Counted from the first letter of the stretch, positions 1 through 9,131 are shown. The stretch: 61,303 nucleotides of DNA from Salinivirgaceae bacterium (GCA_024405635.1 JAKSOL010000017.1:1-61303), one strand, 5' to 3'. Notes: a model not told the origin generated them from the letters alone. A program made the numbers and translations.

Positions 1-150
1 CTGAGCAACTTAAGGCTTGCTCATTCACCTTTAATTGTTTGGTTTTTCCTTGCCATTTTCTCCAACCTTGTTGGACAATGGCTCTACATAGTTGGTACTG
101 TCTGTTTTTTGCATAAATGGTTTGCGCTACGCACCCTAGTAGCTGGTTAA
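1..150 (+). CDS. C-terminal end of an unidentified membrane protein (cut by window edge)
   Basis: The first reading frame is open from base 1 to a TAA at 148-150 and encodes 49 residues. The stretch is strongly hydrophobic with aromatic residues (for example PLIVWFFLAIFSNLVG, then WLYIVGTVCFL) and ends in a short basic tail, as the last one or two membrane helices of an inner-membrane protein would. The family cannot be named from so short a piece. It could be a chance open frame, but the composition looks like real membrane coding sequence. It would converge on ribF across a repeat-rich gap. Confidence 0.45.
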   Translation: MSNLRLAHSPLIVWFFLAIFSNLVGQWLYIVGTVCFLHKWFALRTLVAG

Positions 151-293
151 AAATTTAAACAAGAGATATAAAAACAAAAAGCGTGGGTGGTTATAGCTTT
201 GCTTGCAAAAACAAACTCAGAATACCGTTTTCTGCTTTTTTACATCTGTCACTCAAGTTCATACTCAACTTGGCAGGTTGGTTTTGGGTTTTG

Positions 294-364
294 TATGAAG
301 AATGGTGATGCGTAAAAGTAGAAAATCGGTTTAGATATTTAGACGATTTACATATATTTTTATG
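294..364 (+). repeat. Dispersed intergenic element, copy A
   Basis: This 71-bp stretch aligns to 45721-45792 with about 59 of 72 positions identical by eye. Shared blocks are TATGAAG, ATGGTGATG, TAAAAGTA, CGGTTTA, TTTAGAC and CATATATTTTT. It runs into the 15-bp tandem repeats at 351-410 and points toward the 3' end of ribF. The rest of the 151-529 gap holds no gene that I can support. Confidence 0.6.
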
Positions 365-410
365 CCATATATTTTTATGCCATATATTTTTATGCCATAT
401 ATTTTTATGA
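351..410 (+). repeat. 15-bp tandem repeat, four units
   Basis: Four head-to-tail units of CATATATTTTTATGC fill 351-365, 366-380, 381-395 and 396-410; the last ends in A instead of C and is followed by TAAATA. The reverse complement is nearly the same unit as the array at 61232-61303. There are no spacers, so this is not a CRISPR array. Confidence 0.9.
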
Positions 411-529
411 TAAATATTATATGTATGGACAATAAAAAGGAATGGATTTTAGAAACAAAGTGGACAAAGCAATAGTAGTCTTGTAGTTAATCGATGGGCG
501 CAGCCACAAACGCTCTTACATGGGCTTTG

Positions 530-1465
530 TTACCTACAACGTATTACTGCCATCTTCTGCTCTATCAACCTCTTATCTTCTGCTATTTGGGCTTTTAGTT
601 CATCGAGACTGGCAAAGCGCTTTTCGTTGCGTACGTATGCAACCAATTCCACCCTAATGCGCTGTCCGTAAAGGGTTTCATTAAAGTCGAAAATATTCAC
701 TTCAAGAGTCACTGGGTTATTGCTACCAATGGTTGGCCTATTACCAATGTTGAGCATACCATTGTACCACGTTTGCGCCACCATTACACGAACGGCATAT
801 ACTCCATGAGCTGGAATTGTTTTTTCTTGCGGTGCTGATATGTTAGCGGTTGGAAATCCAATTTTTGAACCTATTTGATTTCCCGCAACCACTTCGCCTT
901 CAATAAAATAGCTATAACCAAGTTGCACATTTGCTTGCTCCACGTTGCCACTTGCCAAAAGATTACGTATTTGTGTTGAACTGATAGGCTTTTGGCCATC
1001 GGTGAGTGCTGGCAATGCTTTTACTGTAAAGCCCAATTGGCGCGACAACTGCTCAACTGCCGCAAATGTTCCGCGGCCACCTTTGCCAAATTTGTTGTCG
1101 TAACCAAGCAAAAGAGTGTCGATATGCAGCATATCAACCAAATAACGCTTTACAAAAACATCGTATTCGGTTTGCGCAAATTCTTTAGTAAAAGGCAACT
1201 GAATTAAATGGTCAACTCCCATTTGTTCAAGCAATTGCGCTTGTTCGGCGGGTGTGGTAAGTAACCTGAAATTTTGGTTTTGGTCAAGCACCATAAGCGG
1301 ATGTTGCGAAAACGAAATAACCACACTTTGGCCTCCACAAAGTTTGGCGCTTTTACATAGTTCGTTCACAACCTGACAATGTCCACAATGTACTCCGTCA
1401 AACGAGCCAATAGTAGCAACTGCTTTGTTAATGTTTAGATTGTTGAACGATGTGTGTTTTTCCAC
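530..1465 (-). CDS. ribF: Bifunctional riboflavin kinase / FAD synthetase
   Basis: Converts riboflavin to FMN and then to FAD in the cytosol. The N-terminal nucleotidyltransferase half shows the HxGH-type motif in FDGVHCGH and the later ISSTQIRNLL motif. The C-terminal flavokinase half shows GFPTANI and GNRPTIG. The frame can be extended to a TTG at 1513, but the extra 16 residues are Cys-rich and unlike the family. A GTG at 1465 puts about 17 residues before the conserved TIGSFDG, as in known RibF, giving 311 aa. It lies downstream of the GSCFA gene on the same strand and may be co-transcribed. No FMN riboswitch is visible. Confidence 0.93.
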   Translation of the reverse strand: MEKHTSFNNLNINKAVATIGSFDGVHCGHCQVVNELCKSAKLCGGQSVVISFSQHPLMVLDQNQNFRLLTTPAEQAQLLEQMGVDHLIQLPFTKEFAQTEYDVFVKRYLVDMLHIDTLLLGYDNKFGKGGRGTFAAVEQLSRQLGFTVKALPALTDGQKPISSTQIRNLLASGNVEQANVQLGYSYFIEGEVVAGNQIGSKIGFPTANISAPQEKTIPAHGVYAVRVMVAQTWYNGMLNIGNRPTIGSNNPVTLEVNIFDFNETLYGQRIRVELVAYVRNEKRFASLDELKAQIAEDKRLIEQKMAVIRCR

Positions 1466-1580
1466 TTTTCTGCAAAAATTTGGGCAAAAGTATGAGTTTT
1501 GATCAATTGCCAATCAATCTAAGCAATGGCAAAAACTTTGCCAACCCGTTTTTATGGTTCAAAAACGCCGAAAATAAATG

Positions 1581-2567
1581 TCAGCCTAGCAATTGTGCGT
1601 AATGCTCCAATTCGGCATCAAAATTCAAAATGGGCATTTCTTGTTGCAGTTTTGCTATTGCCGTTCGTTGCTGTTCAACAAAGTTCCTAAACGAATCGGT
1701 ATTTACATTAAGTGGACGATGCTGCACTGCACGCTCTATTTTCATTACCTGCTCCATTATTTGCTGGGTTTGCTGGTCAAAAAAAGAGGCCCTAAACTTG
1801 TCCCAAATGTAGTCAATGGCCACTGCCGAAGGATGCAACATATCTTCGTCATAAAACCTATAATCGCGCAAATCGTCAATCAGTATTTCATACGATGGAA
1901 AGTAAACCACATTGCTAAAAACTGAGCAAAGTCGGTCAATGGCTAGTAGCAAAATCGATTTGCTTAGTTGGTTTTCGTGTAAGCCATCGCGCAAATGCCT
2001 TATTGGGCTAACCGTAAAAATGAATCGCATGTTTGGCGAGATAGTTCGTAGTCGCTGAATAAGTTCAAAAAAAACATCGTAAATCTCGTCAACTGAAAGG
2101 CGTTCGCGTTCAAATTTTTTTGCATCTACTTTATGGCAATTAGCTACCACTTGGCCTGTTGAAAGTAACCTGTAAACAAACGAAGTGCCGAATGTTATAA
2201 CCATTACCGATGTGTTTTTAATCCATTGGCTAGCTTGCAGCAAACTATTATTCATTTGTTGCAAAGCATCGTCTATTTCTGGAGATGAAAAACTGCCATG
2301 AAAATTAAAATTTGACCACACACCTTGATTATAAAATAGCTCGTTAGGTTCTATTGGTCTGTTGTCGAGAATACGATTTATGGTTTGCGCAATCGATTCG
2401 GGATTAAACAATATTCCAAACGGGTTGAGCATTGCATTAAACTTAGCCATTGCCATTTCTTGACCAATGTTTTGGGCAAAACACGAACCAAAAAGCATAA
2501 TGTTATCAGAATAACTGATAGTACACTGCGATGGCTGCAATTGAACTTCGGTGCGAAACGATTTCAT
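1581..2567 (-). CDS. GSCFA-domain protein (SGNH-hydrolase-like)
   Basis: A 328-residue protein with the family-naming motif near its N-terminus (LFGSCFAQNIG, about residues 24-34), followed by NPFGILFNP, also typical of GSCFA proteins. The family is widespread in Bacteroidota and is related to SGNH/GDSL hydrolases, but its substrate is not established. ITFGTSFVY and the late DMLHPSAVAIDYI could form the second and third SGNH blocks; the Asp and His in the latter fit a catalytic pair, which is inference. There is no signal peptide, so it is probably cytosolic. It precedes ribF on the same strand. Confidence 0.85.
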   Translation of the reverse strand: MKSFRTEVQLQPSQCTISYSDNIMLFGSCFAQNIGQEMAMAKFNAMLNPFGILFNPESIAQTINRILDNRPIEPNELFYNQGVWSNFNFHGSFSSPEIDDALQQMNNSLLQASQWIKNTSVMVITFGTSFVYRLLSTGQVVANCHKVDAKKFERERLSVDEIYDVFFELIQRLRTISPNMRFIFTVSPIRHLRDGLHENQLSKSILLLAIDRLCSVFSNVVYFPSYEILIDDLRDYRFYDEDMLHPSAVAIDYIWDKFRASFFDQQTQQIMEQVMKIERAVQHRPLNVNTDSFRNFVEQQRTAIAKLQQEMPILNFDAELEHYAQLLG

Positions 2568-2598
2568 TTGTTAAAATTCGATTTTTATTGAGCAAGAG

Positions 2599-2606
2599 CA
2601 AATGTA
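2599..2606 (-). promoter_or_regulatory. Candidate Bacteroidota -7 element for the GSCFA gene
   Basis: On the minus strand this reads TACATTTG, a full match to TAnnTTTG, 31 bases upstream of the start codon. No good TTTG -33 element is seen at the expected spacing. Confidence 0.4.
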
Positions 2607-2751
2607 ATGGTTGGCTTGCGGTTTGCTTTTTTAACACTAAGAAGAAATAAACACTTTAAGGTTTATATTGGTTTTAATGCTATGCATTTTTTCGCTGTAA
2701 CAACTGTTTATCAAATAGTTGCATCTAAAAACCTACAATAAACTTATGACA

Positions 2752-2786
2752 CAAAAAAAGCTCGCTACAATTACTTGTGCGAGCTT
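2752..2786 (-). terminator. Rho-independent terminator of the DUF177-rpmF-plsX operon
   Basis: On the minus strand, AAGCTCGC pairs with GCGAGCTT (2779-2786 with 2758-2765), followed by a run of T. It lies 26 bases past the plsX stop. Confidence 0.85.
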
Positions 2787-2811
2787 TTGGTATTAAAAAA
2801 CAAACTTGTTC

Positions 2812-3756
2812 TTATTGGAATTTCTCGGCAACTTTTTGCCAAATTTGAGCTTCAATCACATTTTTGGTTTGCATAACCATAGCTTTTATAGCCTTAGCGT
2901 TTGAAACTCCGTGACCAATAATCACAGTTCCGTTTACACCCAAAACAGGTGTTCCGCCTAGATTTTCGTAATTGAACTTCTCAAAGAACTCGTTTGTATG
3001 TCCACTCTTTTTAATAATGTGATACAAACCTTCGGCCTCTTTCAACACAATGTTTCCAGTAAAGCCATCGGTAACAACCACATCGGCAGGGCAAACACCA
3101 AGCAACTGATGGCCTTCAACATTACCAACAAAGTTGAAGTTAGAATTGTCTTTCATCAATCCATAAGCCTCTTTAGCAACAAGGTTACCTTTTGACTCTT
3201 CGGCACCAATGTTAAGCAAAGCAACCTTAGGATTCTCAACGCCATAAAGTTGTTTAATGTAAATAGCACCAATTTGAGCAAATTGGCAAAGAACATCGGG
3301 GCGAACATCGGCATTCAAACCAATATCGAGCAACAAAGTGTGCTTGTCCTCAGCAAATTGAGGCATTTCGGTTGCAATGCAAGGACGAATAACACCTGGG
3401 ATTGATTTAATGGTAGCAGCTACGCCAACAAGCATAGCGCCAGTGCTTCCTGCACTTGCAAAACCATCAATCATTTTCTTATGCAACATACCAAAACCAA
3501 GAGTGATGCTTGAGTTTTGTTTTGCAGCAAAAGCTTTTACCGGGTGGTCGCCCATTTCAATAACCTCGGTAGCATTAACAATATCGAATACTTTTGGATC
3601 AACACCTTCGCGTTGACAAATTTCTTCAATCTTGTCTTGTGGGCCAAATAGCACCAACTTTACATCCTGTGGCAACTCTTTTAGTGCTGCAATAGCACCC
3701 ATCATTGTTGCCTCGGGAGCAAAGTCGCCACCCATTATGTCAAGTCCAATTCTCAT
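2812..3756 (-). CDS. plsX: Phosphate acyltransferase PlsX
   Basis: Makes acyl-phosphate from acyl-ACP for the first step of phospholipid synthesis, working with PlsY. The 314-residue length and the N-terminus MRIGLDIMGGDFAPEATMMG are typical. Conserved blocks include GSTGAMLVG, LLDIGLNADVRP, NIGAEESKGN and VVTDGFTGNIVLKEAEG. It is the last gene of a DUF177-rpmF-plsX operon, 37 bases after rpmF, and a terminator follows. In many bacteria fabH comes next; here it does not, so fatty-acid initiation is encoded elsewhere. Confidence 0.97.
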   Translation of the reverse strand: MRIGLDIMGGDFAPEATMMGAIAALKELPQDVKLVLFGPQDKIEEICQREGVDPKVFDIVNATEVIEMGDHPVKAFAAKQNSSITLGFGMLHKKMIDGFASAGSTGAMLVGVAATIKSIPGVIRPCIATEMPQFAEDKHTLLLDIGLNADVRPDVLCQFAQIGAIYIKQLYGVENPKVALLNIGAEESKGNLVAKEAYGLMKDNSNFNFVGNVEGHQLLGVCPADVVVTDGFTGNIVLKEAEGLYHIIKKSGHTNEFFEKFNYENLGGTPVLGVNGTVIIGHGVSNAKAIKAMVMQTKNVIEAQIWQKVAEKFQ

Positions 3757-3793
3757 TTTAAATACTTAAATGAAAAAAGATTGCTACTTAAAA

Positions 3794-3979
3794 TTAAGCA
3801 GCAACCTCTTTTTCAATTGCTAATTTACCACGATAAAAGCCGCACTCTGGGCATACGTGATGATACAAAACTGGTGCACCGCAGTTTGAGCAAGTTGCTA
3901 CGGTTGGAGCCACTGCTTTGTAGTGTGTTCTTCTTTTGCGACCTCTAGTAGTAGAGTGTCTGTGTTTAGGATGTGCCAT
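3794..3979 (-). CDS. rpmF: 50S ribosomal protein L32
   Basis: A 61-residue basic protein starting MAHPKHRHSTTRGRKRRTH, the usual L32 N-terminus. A zinc ribbon is present as CSNCGAPVLYHHVCPEC, two CxxC pairs. The four cysteines mark the zinc-binding form, not the Cys-free form made under zinc limitation. It sits 12 bases after the DUF177 gene and before plsX, a widely conserved order. Confidence 0.97.
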   Translation of the reverse strand: MAHPKHRHSTTRGRKRRTHYKAVAPTVATCSNCGAPVLYHHVCPECGFYRGKLAIEKEVAA

Positions 3980-3991
3980 CTTAAATTTATT

Positions 3992-4510
3992 TTAGTTTAT
4001 TAAATCTTTCAATTTATCCCAACGGGGATCTATTTCTGTTGTTTTCTCTTCTTCATTTACTTTCATCGACTCCAATCGGTCAAGCATCTCTTTGTTACAA
4101 GTGCTATTTCCGTTTTCGTCGTCGGGGTGATATTTCTGAAATGGGATTGCCAAGCATATAAATTCATATATGTATTGGCTCACATTCAGCGACGATTCGC
4201 CTTCTGGAATCATTATCAATTCGCTCGACACTTCGCCTGTTTCAGTTCCATATTCAAAAAACAATGTTTCGTTGCTCTCAATGTTTAAATCAAACTCTTC
4301 GAGGCAACGATCGCAAGCAACGGTTACATAGCCTTTAAGGTTAAACTGAACCTCAACTCCACGACCGTGTTTGGTAACATTAAGCAATGCGTGAACATTG
4401 CCTTTGTTAACTTCAGCATTTTGAAATTGTTCAAAGAACTCGTTGGTAACATCGTACTCGTACTGATGTTGGCCAGGCTTTAAATCGTTGATTGGAATAA
4501 TGCAATCCAT
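3992..4510 (-). CDS. DUF177 (YceD-like) protein
   Basis: A 172-residue cytosolic protein of the DUF177 family, linked in bacteria and plastids to 23S rRNA processing or accumulation. The hallmark is the VACDRCLEEFDLNI block with its CxxC and the following acidic strand (about residues 60-90). The C-terminus carries the usual GNSTCNKEML and WDKLKDL segments. It heads the operon with rpmF and plsX, and a promoter lies just upstream. Confidence 0.9.
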   Translation of the reverse strand: MDCIIPINDLKPGQHQYEYDVTNEFFEQFQNAEVNKGNVHALLNVTKHGRGVEVQFNLKGYVTVACDRCLEEFDLNIESNETLFFEYGTETGEVSSELIMIPEGESSLNVSQYIYEFICLAIPFQKYHPDDENGNSTCNKEMLDRLESMKVNEEEKTTEIDPRWDKLKDLIN

Positions 4511-4526
4511 CTCAATAAAAATCGCG

Positions 4527-4556
4527 CAAAGGTAAAACTAAATATCCAAATACAAA
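4527..4556 (-). promoter_or_regulatory. Promoter of the DUF177-rpmF-plsX operon
   Basis: On the minus strand the order is TTTG, 18 bases, TACCTTTG, matching the Bacteroidota -33 TTTG and -7 TAnnTTTG consensus with normal spacing. The -7 box ends 17 bases from the start codon, so the leader should be very short. Confidence 0.6.
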
Positions 4557-4634
4557 ATTGCTAACAACTTTTTGCACAATTGAACCTAATACTCATTTAA
4601 TAATGAGCGTTGTTAAGTCCATAAAAAGCTGGTA

Positions 4635-6632
4635 TTATTTACGGCGTTTAACTTTTGGTACATAATCGCGTCCTGTCAAACCAAAGTCGGTACGACGGTT
4701 TATTTGGTGGCAAATTTCGCGTTGTTCGTTGTCTTTCAAGTTGTTAATGAATTGTTCGGTAAGCACGTCGCCTTCTTTCAAGAATGGATAGATGCGAGCA
4801 ATAGCGCGATCGACCTCTTTTGGCATAGTTTCGCCATATCCTCGTGACGACAAACGTTCTTCGTCAATTCCGTATGTAATAAGGAAGTCAACAACTGATT
4901 TTGCGCGTTTTTTCGACAATTCGAGGTTTGCTTGGTCAGAGCCGCGGAAGTCGGTATGCGAACCAATCTCGATGGTGATGTTTGAGTTATCGTTTAGTAT
5001 TTCGACTAGAGCCTCAAGTGAAACCATTGAGCTAGGTAGCAGGTTCCATTTTCCAAATTCGTAAACAATTCCCGGCAAATCCATACGCGAATCGTCTGGA
5101 GCAAGGTTTATTTCAACTGGCAACTCGGTGCTACTTGTAAGTCCTTTGGTGCTTACTTTGTCTTTTGAATTTAAGAAACCGCCGCGTTTAACCACTATAC
5201 GATAGTCGGTGTTAGGGTTTAACTTGTATGTAAATGTTCCGTCGGTTTCGGTTTTTTGAGCAACGTTTGTTCCATCGCTACCAATTAGTGTAACGTCGGC
5301 TCCTGCTATAATTTCTTCGGTTTTTTTGTTTTTCACTACACCTTTAAGTGCAAACTCAATTGGAGGCAAAGCAAATAAATAAATATCGTCGCCACCTTTA
5401 CCTCCAGCACGGTTTGAGGTAAAGAAACCGCGTTCCATATCTTGTTGGAAAATTATGCCAAAGTCGTCGGCACAACTATTTATTGGGTATTTAAGGTTTT
5501 CTATTTTCCATTTATCGCCCAATTTGGTTGCACAGAAAATATCCAGGCCACCCATTCCTGGATGTCCGTTTGATGAGAAGTAAAGTGCGCCATCGGGGTG
5601 AATGTATGGGAACATTTCGTCGCCATCGGTATTTATTTCTGGACCAAGGTTTTCAGGTTTGCCCCAATCGGCATTTTTGTTTGGTCGGGTAACTTGCCAA
5701 ATATCTTTGCCTCCTTGACCACCTGGCATATCGGCAACAAAAAGCAATGTAAGTTCATCGGGGCTAATGGCAGGGTGACCAACTGAGATGGTGTCGTTTG
5801 CTAATTTAAGTTCTTTTGGTTCGCCCCACTCGGCACCGTCTTTAGTTGAAACGTAAATGCGGCAGCTAAGGTTTTTGTTTTTGTCTTCGCGGAAGCTTGT
5901 AAAATACAAGGTATTGCATTTAAGGTTTGTACATGGTGTACCTTCGTCAAACTCGGTGTTAATAGGTTCGGACAAAGCAACAGGTTCGCTCCATTTGCCT
6001 TTACGGTCGGCACGCGAACGGAAGATGTCGCTGAAGTATTCGCCGGTAACTCCACTTATTTTTCCACCAGTAACACCATCGCGCGACGAGGTAAACATAA
6101 TCATGTTGTAGTCGTCTTTTGCAAAAGCGGGAGCATAATCGCTATACTTTGAGTTTATGTAGTGCATATTTTCAACAGTGTAACGGGTTGGCGAGTTAAC
6201 CCACTCTATTGATTGTGCACAAGCCTCAATACGGTCGTCGGTGTGTTTGTCTGACGGATTTAGTTTTTTATATGTTTTGTATTCTTCAATAGCTTGAGTG
6301 TACTCGCCTGTTTGGCACAAAGCGTCGCCTAGCCACAAGTATGCACGAGCATCGGTTTCGCCTTTTTTAATGGCTTTGCGACACCATACTATAGTTTGGC
6401 GATTATCGTGTGCCATGTGGTAACACTCGGCAACACGGAAAGTGATAGCGTTTTTAACGTCTTTGTTCTTTGCTTTTGCAAAGGCATATTTATACTCGTC
6501 AATGGCCTCGTAGTACTTACCTGCCGCATAAGCTTTATCGGCCTTTGCTGTAACGCTTTTTTGTGCCGATACTCCGTAAACCGATGCCATAACAACAATC
6601 GCAACGGCAAAAATCTTTTTCATCATATTCAA
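4635..6632 (-). CDS. PorE-like TPR / PD40 propeller / OmpA-domain protein (type IX secretion)
   Basis: A 665-residue exported protein. Visible parts in order: signal peptide (1 to about 24, ending VSAQ), TPR helices (about 28-135), a PD40/WD40-like propeller (about 165-425, with repeats such as MFTSSRDGVTGG, LYFSSNGHPGMGGLDIF and FFTSNRAGGKGGDDIYLF), a carboxypeptidase-regulatory-like sandwich (about 430-510), and a C-terminal OmpA peptidoglycan-binding domain (about 530-640, with IEIGSHTDFRGSDQANLELS). This is the architecture of Porphyromonas gingivalis PorE, an outer-membrane lipoprotein of the T9SS. The N-terminus here has no clear lipobox, and related OmpA/propeller proteins exist, so PorE function is inferred. 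Confidence 0.85.
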   Translation of the reverse strand: MNMMKKIFAVAIVVMASVYGVSAQKSVTAKADKAYAAGKYYEAIDEYKYAFAKAKNKDVKNAITFRVAECYHMAHDNRQTIVWCRKAIKKGETDARAYLWLGDALCQTGEYTQAIEEYKTYKKLNPSDKHTDDRIEACAQSIEWVNSPTRYTVENMHYINSKYSDYAPAFAKDDYNMIMFTSSRDGVTGGKISGVTGEYFSDIFRSRADRKGKWSEPVALSEPINTEFDEGTPCTNLKCNTLYFTSFREDKNKNLSCRIYVSTKDGAEWGEPKELKLANDTISVGHPAISPDELTLLFVADMPGGQGGKDIWQVTRPNKNADWGKPENLGPEINTDGDEMFPYIHPDGALYFSSNGHPGMGGLDIFCATKLGDKWKIENLKYPINSCADDFGIIFQQDMERGFFTSNRAGGKGGDDIYLFALPPIEFALKGVVKNKKTEEIIAGADVTLIGSDGTNVAQKTETDGTFTYKLNPNTDYRIVVKRGGFLNSKDKVSTKGLTSSTELPVEINLAPDDSRMDLPGIVYEFGKWNLLPSSMVSLEALVEILNDNSNITIEIGSHTDFRGSDQANLELSKKRAKSVVDFLITYGIDEERLSSRGYGETMPKEVDRAIARIYPFLKEGDVLTEQFINNLKDNEQREICHQINRRTDFGLTGRDYVPKVKRRK

Positions 6633-6783
6633 TCGTCTGAAAAATGTGGAAAATAGTTCCGCGCGAAAGTAAAGAAAAAACTTTTAACTGCTGATTGTTA
6701 GCACCATTACATTTCATTTAGACATTTATTGTTGTCAACATAACGAAAAATCGTTTGTAAGTTAGCCGCGCAAAATTGAGCTG

Positions 6784-7575
6784 ATGGGAAAACTTGAACG
6801 ATACTACAACAAATTTAACGAAGAAGGGCGACTGACTCGCCGCCACGGCATTGTAGAATTTGAAACAACAATGCACTTTGTTCGAAAAGAGATTGAAAAA
6901 CTACAAGTTGCCAACCCAAACCGCAAGATTGACATTTTGGACTGCGGGTGTGGAACTGGTAAATATAGCACTACCCTTTGGGAAGAAGGTCACAATGTTA
7001 CAGCAATGGACCTTGTGAGCCATAACGTAACGCAACTGAAAAAAAAGAACACTGGAGTGATTGCCATGCAAGGCAACGCAATAGACCTATCGCGGTTTAA
7101 CGACCAAACTTTTGATATTATTCTTTTGCTTGGTCCCATGTACCACCTTATTACCGAAATGGAACGCATAACTGCATTAAAAGAATCGGCACGTGTTGTT
7201 AGACCCGGTGGCTGCATTTTTGTGGCATATTGCATGAACGAATACAGTGTTATTACATACGGATTTAAAGAAGGTCACATGAGCGAAATAATACAAGCTG
7301 GCAAAATAGACCAATCGGCTGGGCGGTTAATAAGTACCGACGAGGAATTGTATTGGTATGCCCGACTTGAAGACACTGAATCGCTTGCCAAATCTGCATC
7401 TTTACAACGCAAATACATTTTCAGCGCCGATGGTGCAGCCAATTACATACGTAAAGAGTTGTCGGCAATGTCGCAAGAAATGTTTGACCATTTTATGCAA
7501 TACCACCTTGCTACATGCTTGCGTCCCGAACTAATGGGCGCAGGTTTTCACACCGTTGATGTACTGACCAAATAA
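6784..7575 (+). CDS. SAM-dependent class I methyltransferase
   Basis: A 263-residue protein with SAM-binding motif I ILDCGCGTGKYS at about residues 50-60, the acidic end of strand 2 (VTAMDLVSHNV), and the later LLLGPMYHLI and RVVRPGGCIFVAY blocks of the Methyltransf_11/25 fold. The substrate cannot be read from sequence. The short gap to the next gene (29 bases) suggests co-transcription with the PaaK-like gene, so a shared small-molecule pathway is possible but unproven. Confidence 0.85.
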   Translation: MGKLERYYNKFNEEGRLTRRHGIVEFETTMHFVRKEIEKLQVANPNRKIDILDCGCGTGKYSTTLWEEGHNVTAMDLVSHNVTQLKKKNTGVIAMQGNAIDLSRFNDQTFDIILLLGPMYHLITEMERITALKESARVVRPGGCIFVAYCMNEYSVITYGFKEGHMSEIIQAGKIDQSAGRLISTDEELYWYARLEDTESLAKSASLQRKYIFSADGAANYIRKELSAMSQEMFDHFMQYHLATCLRPELMGAGFHTVDVLTK

Positions 7576-7604
7576 TTAAACCGCACTACTAAAAAGAACA
7601 AGAA

Positions 7605-8900
7605 ATGGAACGCAATCCAAAAATTCAATTTGCTTCGCCCGCCGAAATTCGTGCCTATCAAGAACAAAAGCTACAAGAAACCATAAAATACGTAGCCGAG
7701 CGTTCGCCTTTTTACAAGAGAATGTTTGAGCAAAACGGAATAGACCCCACAAGCATTCGCACTCTCGACGACTTGCAACGCATTCCAGTAACAACAAAAA
7801 ACGACCTTCAACAGTTTAACAACGATTTTCTGTGTGTTGATCCAATTGATGTAGCCGAGATAGTAACCACATCGGGCACACTAGGAAACCCTGTTTCGTT
7901 TTCGTTAACCGATGGCGACCTTAATCGATTGGCTTATAATGAATTCCTATCGTTTAGTACAACTGGTTGTTCACGTAGCGACATGATGCAACTAATGGTA
8001 ACACTTGATAAACGATTTATGGCAGGACTAGCCTACTACCTTGGTTGTCGCGAACTTGGAATGGGAGTGTGCCGCGTAGGCAATGGCATTCCCGAACTGC
8101 AATGGGACACCATTAACCGCATTAAAGCCACTTGCGCAATGTGTGTGCCATCGTTTCTGATTAAACTTATTGATTATGCCGAAGCTAACGGAATTGACTA
8201 CCACAACTCAACCCTAAAAAAATGTGTTTGCATTGGCGAGGCACTGCGCACTCCCGAAGGCGAATACAACACTTTGGGCAAAATAATCAGCAGCCGTTGG
8301 CCCGAGCTTAAACTTTACGACACATACGCCTCAACCGAAATGCAAGCATCGTTTACCGATTGCGAATACTTTAATGGAGGCCACGTTCCTGTAGATATTA
8401 TTATTGTTGAATTTCTTGACGAAAACAACCAACCTGTGGGTAACGGCGAAGCAGGAGAAGTTACTATAACCAGCATAGGTGTTGAAGGTATGCCACTTGT
8501 TCGTTTCAAAACTGGCGACATGGTTTACCACCACGACGAACCTTGTCCTTGTGGACGAAACACAACCCGACTAAGTTCTGTTATTGGCCGCAAAGGTCAA
8601 ATGATAAAATACAAAGGCACAACACTTTATCCACCTGCACTTTTTGATATACTTGATGGTATGAAAGATGTAAAAAACTACATTGTTGAAGTTTATACCA
8701 ACGAGATTGGCACCGACGAAATAAAAGTGCGTGTAGGCAGTTTACGTAACGATGACGGATTTGCCAAACAAATTAAAGACATGTTCAGGTCGAGAGTGCG
8801 CGTTGCTCCACAAGTAAGTTTTGAATCGCCAGAGTATATTGCTAAACTGCAAATGCCACCAGCCAGCCGTAAGGTTATAAAATTTGTAGATTTACGTTAA
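7605..8900 (+). CDS. Phenylacetate-CoA ligase-like adenylate-forming enzyme
   Basis: A 431-residue member of the PaaK branch of AMP-forming ligases. The phosphate-binding loop is TTSGTLGNPVSF. The adenine/acyl motif region reads DTYASTEMQASFTDCEYFNGGH, close to the usual Y(G/A)xTE. The hinge and C-terminal lid read RFKTGDMVYHH, CPCGRNTTRLSSVIGRKGQ and KYKGTTLYPPALFDIL. It should activate an organic acid with ATP, probably to a CoA thioester. Without a phenylacetate catabolic cluster nearby the substrate is open. In gut Bacteroidota such proteins are often found alone. Confidence 0.85.
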   Translation: MERNPKIQFASPAEIRAYQEQKLQETIKYVAERSPFYKRMFEQNGIDPTSIRTLDDLQRIPVTTKNDLQQFNNDFLCVDPIDVAEIVTTSGTLGNPVSFSLTDGDLNRLAYNEFLSFSTTGCSRSDMMQLMVTLDKRFMAGLAYYLGCRELGMGVCRVGNGIPELQWDTINRIKATCAMCVPSFLIKLIDYAEANGIDYHNSTLKKCVCIGEALRTPEGEYNTLGKIISSRWPELKLYDTYASTEMQASFTDCEYFNGGHVPVDIIIVEFLDENNQPVGNGEAGEVTITSIGVEGMPLVRFKTGDMVYHHDEPCPCGRNTTRLSSVIGRKGQMIKYKGTTLYPPALFDILDGMKDVKNYIVEVYTNEIGTDEIKVRVGSLRNDDGFAKQIKDMFRSRVRVAPQVSFESPEYIAKLQMPPASRKVIKFVDLR

Positions 8901-8954
8901 TACTATAAGTTTAATTGAACACTTTCAACTTACTGAAAACCAAATAATAAAAAC

Positions 8955-9131
8955 ATGAATCTACCAGAAGACCCAATGATGTTGTTTAGCGTTGTAAACA
9001 TGAAACTACGAGACCAATACTCATCACTTGACGAACTATGTCAACAAGAGGATATTGACAAAGACGAACTAATTGCAAAACTTGCAACTGTGGGATTTGA
9101 ATACAGCGAGGAAAACAACAAATTTTGGTAG
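8955..9131 (+). CDS. DUF4250 small protein
   Basis: A 58-residue frame starting MNLPEDPMMLFSVVNMKLRD and continuing SSLDELCQQEDIDKDEL, ending EENNKFW. This matches my memory of DUF4250, a small uncharacterised family of anaerobes with a conserved LPxDPxMLxSxVNxKLRD start and a helix-turn-helix-like middle. It is followed by a terminator and lies 54 bases after the PaaK-like gene, so it probably ends that transcript. Function unknown. Confidence 0.85.
   Translation: MNLPEDPMMLFSVVNMKLRDQYSSLDELCQQEDIDKDELIAKLATVGFEYSEENNKFW

Noticed and set aside
351..410. Possible CRISPR array from regular repeats
   Set aside because: Units are 15 bp, directly adjacent with no spacers, and no cas genes are near.
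1514..1580. FMN riboswitch before ribF
   Set aside because: Only a small TGGCAAA/TTTGCCA hairpin is seen; none of the conserved RFN element blocks are present.
4585..4605. Hairpin CTCATT-AATGAG as terminator upstream of the PorE-like gene's 3' end
   Set aside because: The stem is six pairs, AT-rich and lacks a T-run on either side.
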